From: Candidatus Epulonipiscioides saccharophilum
GTDB lineage: Bacteria; Bacillota; Clostridia; Lachnospirales; Cellulosilyticaceae
Direction of reading: 5' to 3'
DNA length: 64,000 nt
NCBI GenBank assembly: GCA_002007295.1
Contig: LNZM01000099.1
Coordinates: 1-64,000 of the forward strand
The notes under the pieces are model-generated. The model had not been told where the DNA came from, did no database searches, and saw only the letters and a program-made list of their open reading frames with translations. Position numbers and translations under genes: made by a program. Of this stretch, positions 63,478 to 64,000 are shown piece by piece; positions within the stretch are counted from its first letter, which is position 1; each line of letters begins with the position of its first letter.

Positions 63478-64000
63478 TTAAAGTTCTCCCTGTTTGTAAA
63501 AATTTCGAATTTGTCTGGCCATTTTACTTGCATGATAATATTGATTAAATCTAGAAATAGAATGACGCTTCATAGAGAGATAGAAAGATTCATTGGATAA
63601 GAGAAATTCAATTTTATTAACATAAGCATCTATGTCACCGAATTCAACGACAAAACCATTGTAGCCATCTTTGATAAGAGAAGGGTTACCGCCAACATTG
63701 GATACTATAGCAGGTATACCGATGCTCATGGCTTCTAAAAGAGATAAACTTTTAGCTTCTGTTATCGAAGTGTTTAAAATTATGTCTGTAATACTGAGGA
63801 TATCCTCTACCTCGTAAACAAAACCTAAGAAACGAAGAATCTTTGCATCTAACCTTTGTTGATTAATGAGATTAATTATGTTATCTCTTTCAGGGCCGTC
63901 TCCAACTATTAGGGCGAGTATGTTATGTTTGGAGAATTTTAATTTATTTACGATTTCTATAAAATGGTGAATACATTTTTCAGGAGATAGCCGAGATAGT
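63478..64000 (-). CDS. GT4 glycosyltransferase, PelF-like, C-terminal part
   Basis: The minus-strand frame is open from the window edge to TAA at 63478, giving about 173 residues of the C-terminal Rossmann domain of a group 1 glycosyltransferase. Diagnostic are RFLGFVYEVEDIL, then LNTSITEAKSLSLLEAMSIGIPAIVSNVGGNPSLIKDGYNG, which holds the nucleotide-sugar-binding ExxxxxxLE pattern. The wording T-S-x-x-E and the neighbours (DUF4330, DUF5693, CsaB) fit PelF-like enzymes. The N-terminal half lies beyond the right edge. Confidence 0.85.
   Translation of the reverse strand, partial: LSRLSPEKCIHHFIEIVNKLKFSKHNILALIVGDGPERDNIINLINQQRLDAKILRFLGFVYEVEDILSITDIILNTSITEAKSLSLLEAMSIGIPAIVSNVGGNPSLIKDGYNGFVVEFGDIDAYVNKIEFLLSNESFYLSMKRHSISRFNQYYHASKMARQIRNFYKQGEL

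Overview
The window is AT-rich chromosomal DNA from a low-GC Gram-positive bacterium. It is most probably an anaerobic member of the Clostridia, perhaps near the Lachnospirales/Cellulosilyticaceae; that placement is inferred from gene content and style, not from any search. Supporting signs are AGGAGG ribosome-binding sites, many GTG/TTG starts, an mreBCD-mrdA-minCDE-rodA-mgsA cluster that includes MinE, a flavodiiron protein, a TIGR03960/DUF2344 pair, the S10-spc-alpha ribosomal operon with the short zinc-type S14, and a CsaB/DUF5693/PelF-like cell-wall polymer cluster.

Layout. 1-1,014: tail of a group II intron inside a flavodiiron protein gene. 1,131-7,372: small membrane protein DUF378, three RNA/radical-SAM genes (TIGR01212, an RsmF-type rRNA methyltransferase with an odd repeat N-terminus, YgiQ), a HAD phosphatase and RadC. 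7,396-16,471: cell shape and division cluster (MreBCD, PBP2, MinCDE, RodA) ending in a methylglyoxal synthase homologue that has lost its catalytic aspartate. 16,540-19,118: TIGR03960 and DUF2344. 19,180-20,214: a MORN-repeat protein on the minus strand. 20,683-22,044: RlmCD-type 23S rRNA methyltransferase. 22,045-37,515: accessory region. 37,516-41,624: RibU under an FMN riboswitch, a GNAT acetyltransferase, an orphan amino-acid ABC ATPase, an FtsB/DivIC-like protein and a chemoreceptor. 41,652-42,041: a non-autonomous IS200/IS605-type element. 42,310-57,690: S10-spc-alpha operon with secY, adk, map, a KOW gene, infA and rpoA. 57,807-64,000 (minus strand): MsmX-type sugar ABC ATPase, then a polymer cluster of PelF-like glycosyltransferase, two DUF4330 proteins, DUF5693, CsaB and WecG/TagA.

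The accessory region is the most informative part. The ancestral order appears to have been rlmCD - aldo/keto reductase - FMN riboswitch - ribU. Into it have gone (i) a now broken DNA-cytosine methyltransferase plus a DUF262 protein, (ii) a MepR/MepA-like MarR-MATE pair, (iii) an MqsR-like toxin with a Panacea-domain antitoxin, and (iv) a complete type I restriction-modification operon (hsdM-rhuM-hsdS-hsdR). The inserts are bordered by direct repeats made of pieces of the neighbouring host genes: the rlmCD 3' end, the aldo/keto reductase 3' end, the MATE 3' end, and the ribU promoter, riboswitch and start. This is the footprint expected from insertion with long target duplication, repeated at one hotspot. 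The same chromosome also shows several tandem partial gene duplications (fprA 3' end, DUF2344 5' end, rlmCD 5' end, marR 5' end) that leave short dead gene fragments beside intact genes.

No tRNA, rRNA or CRISPR array was recognised.
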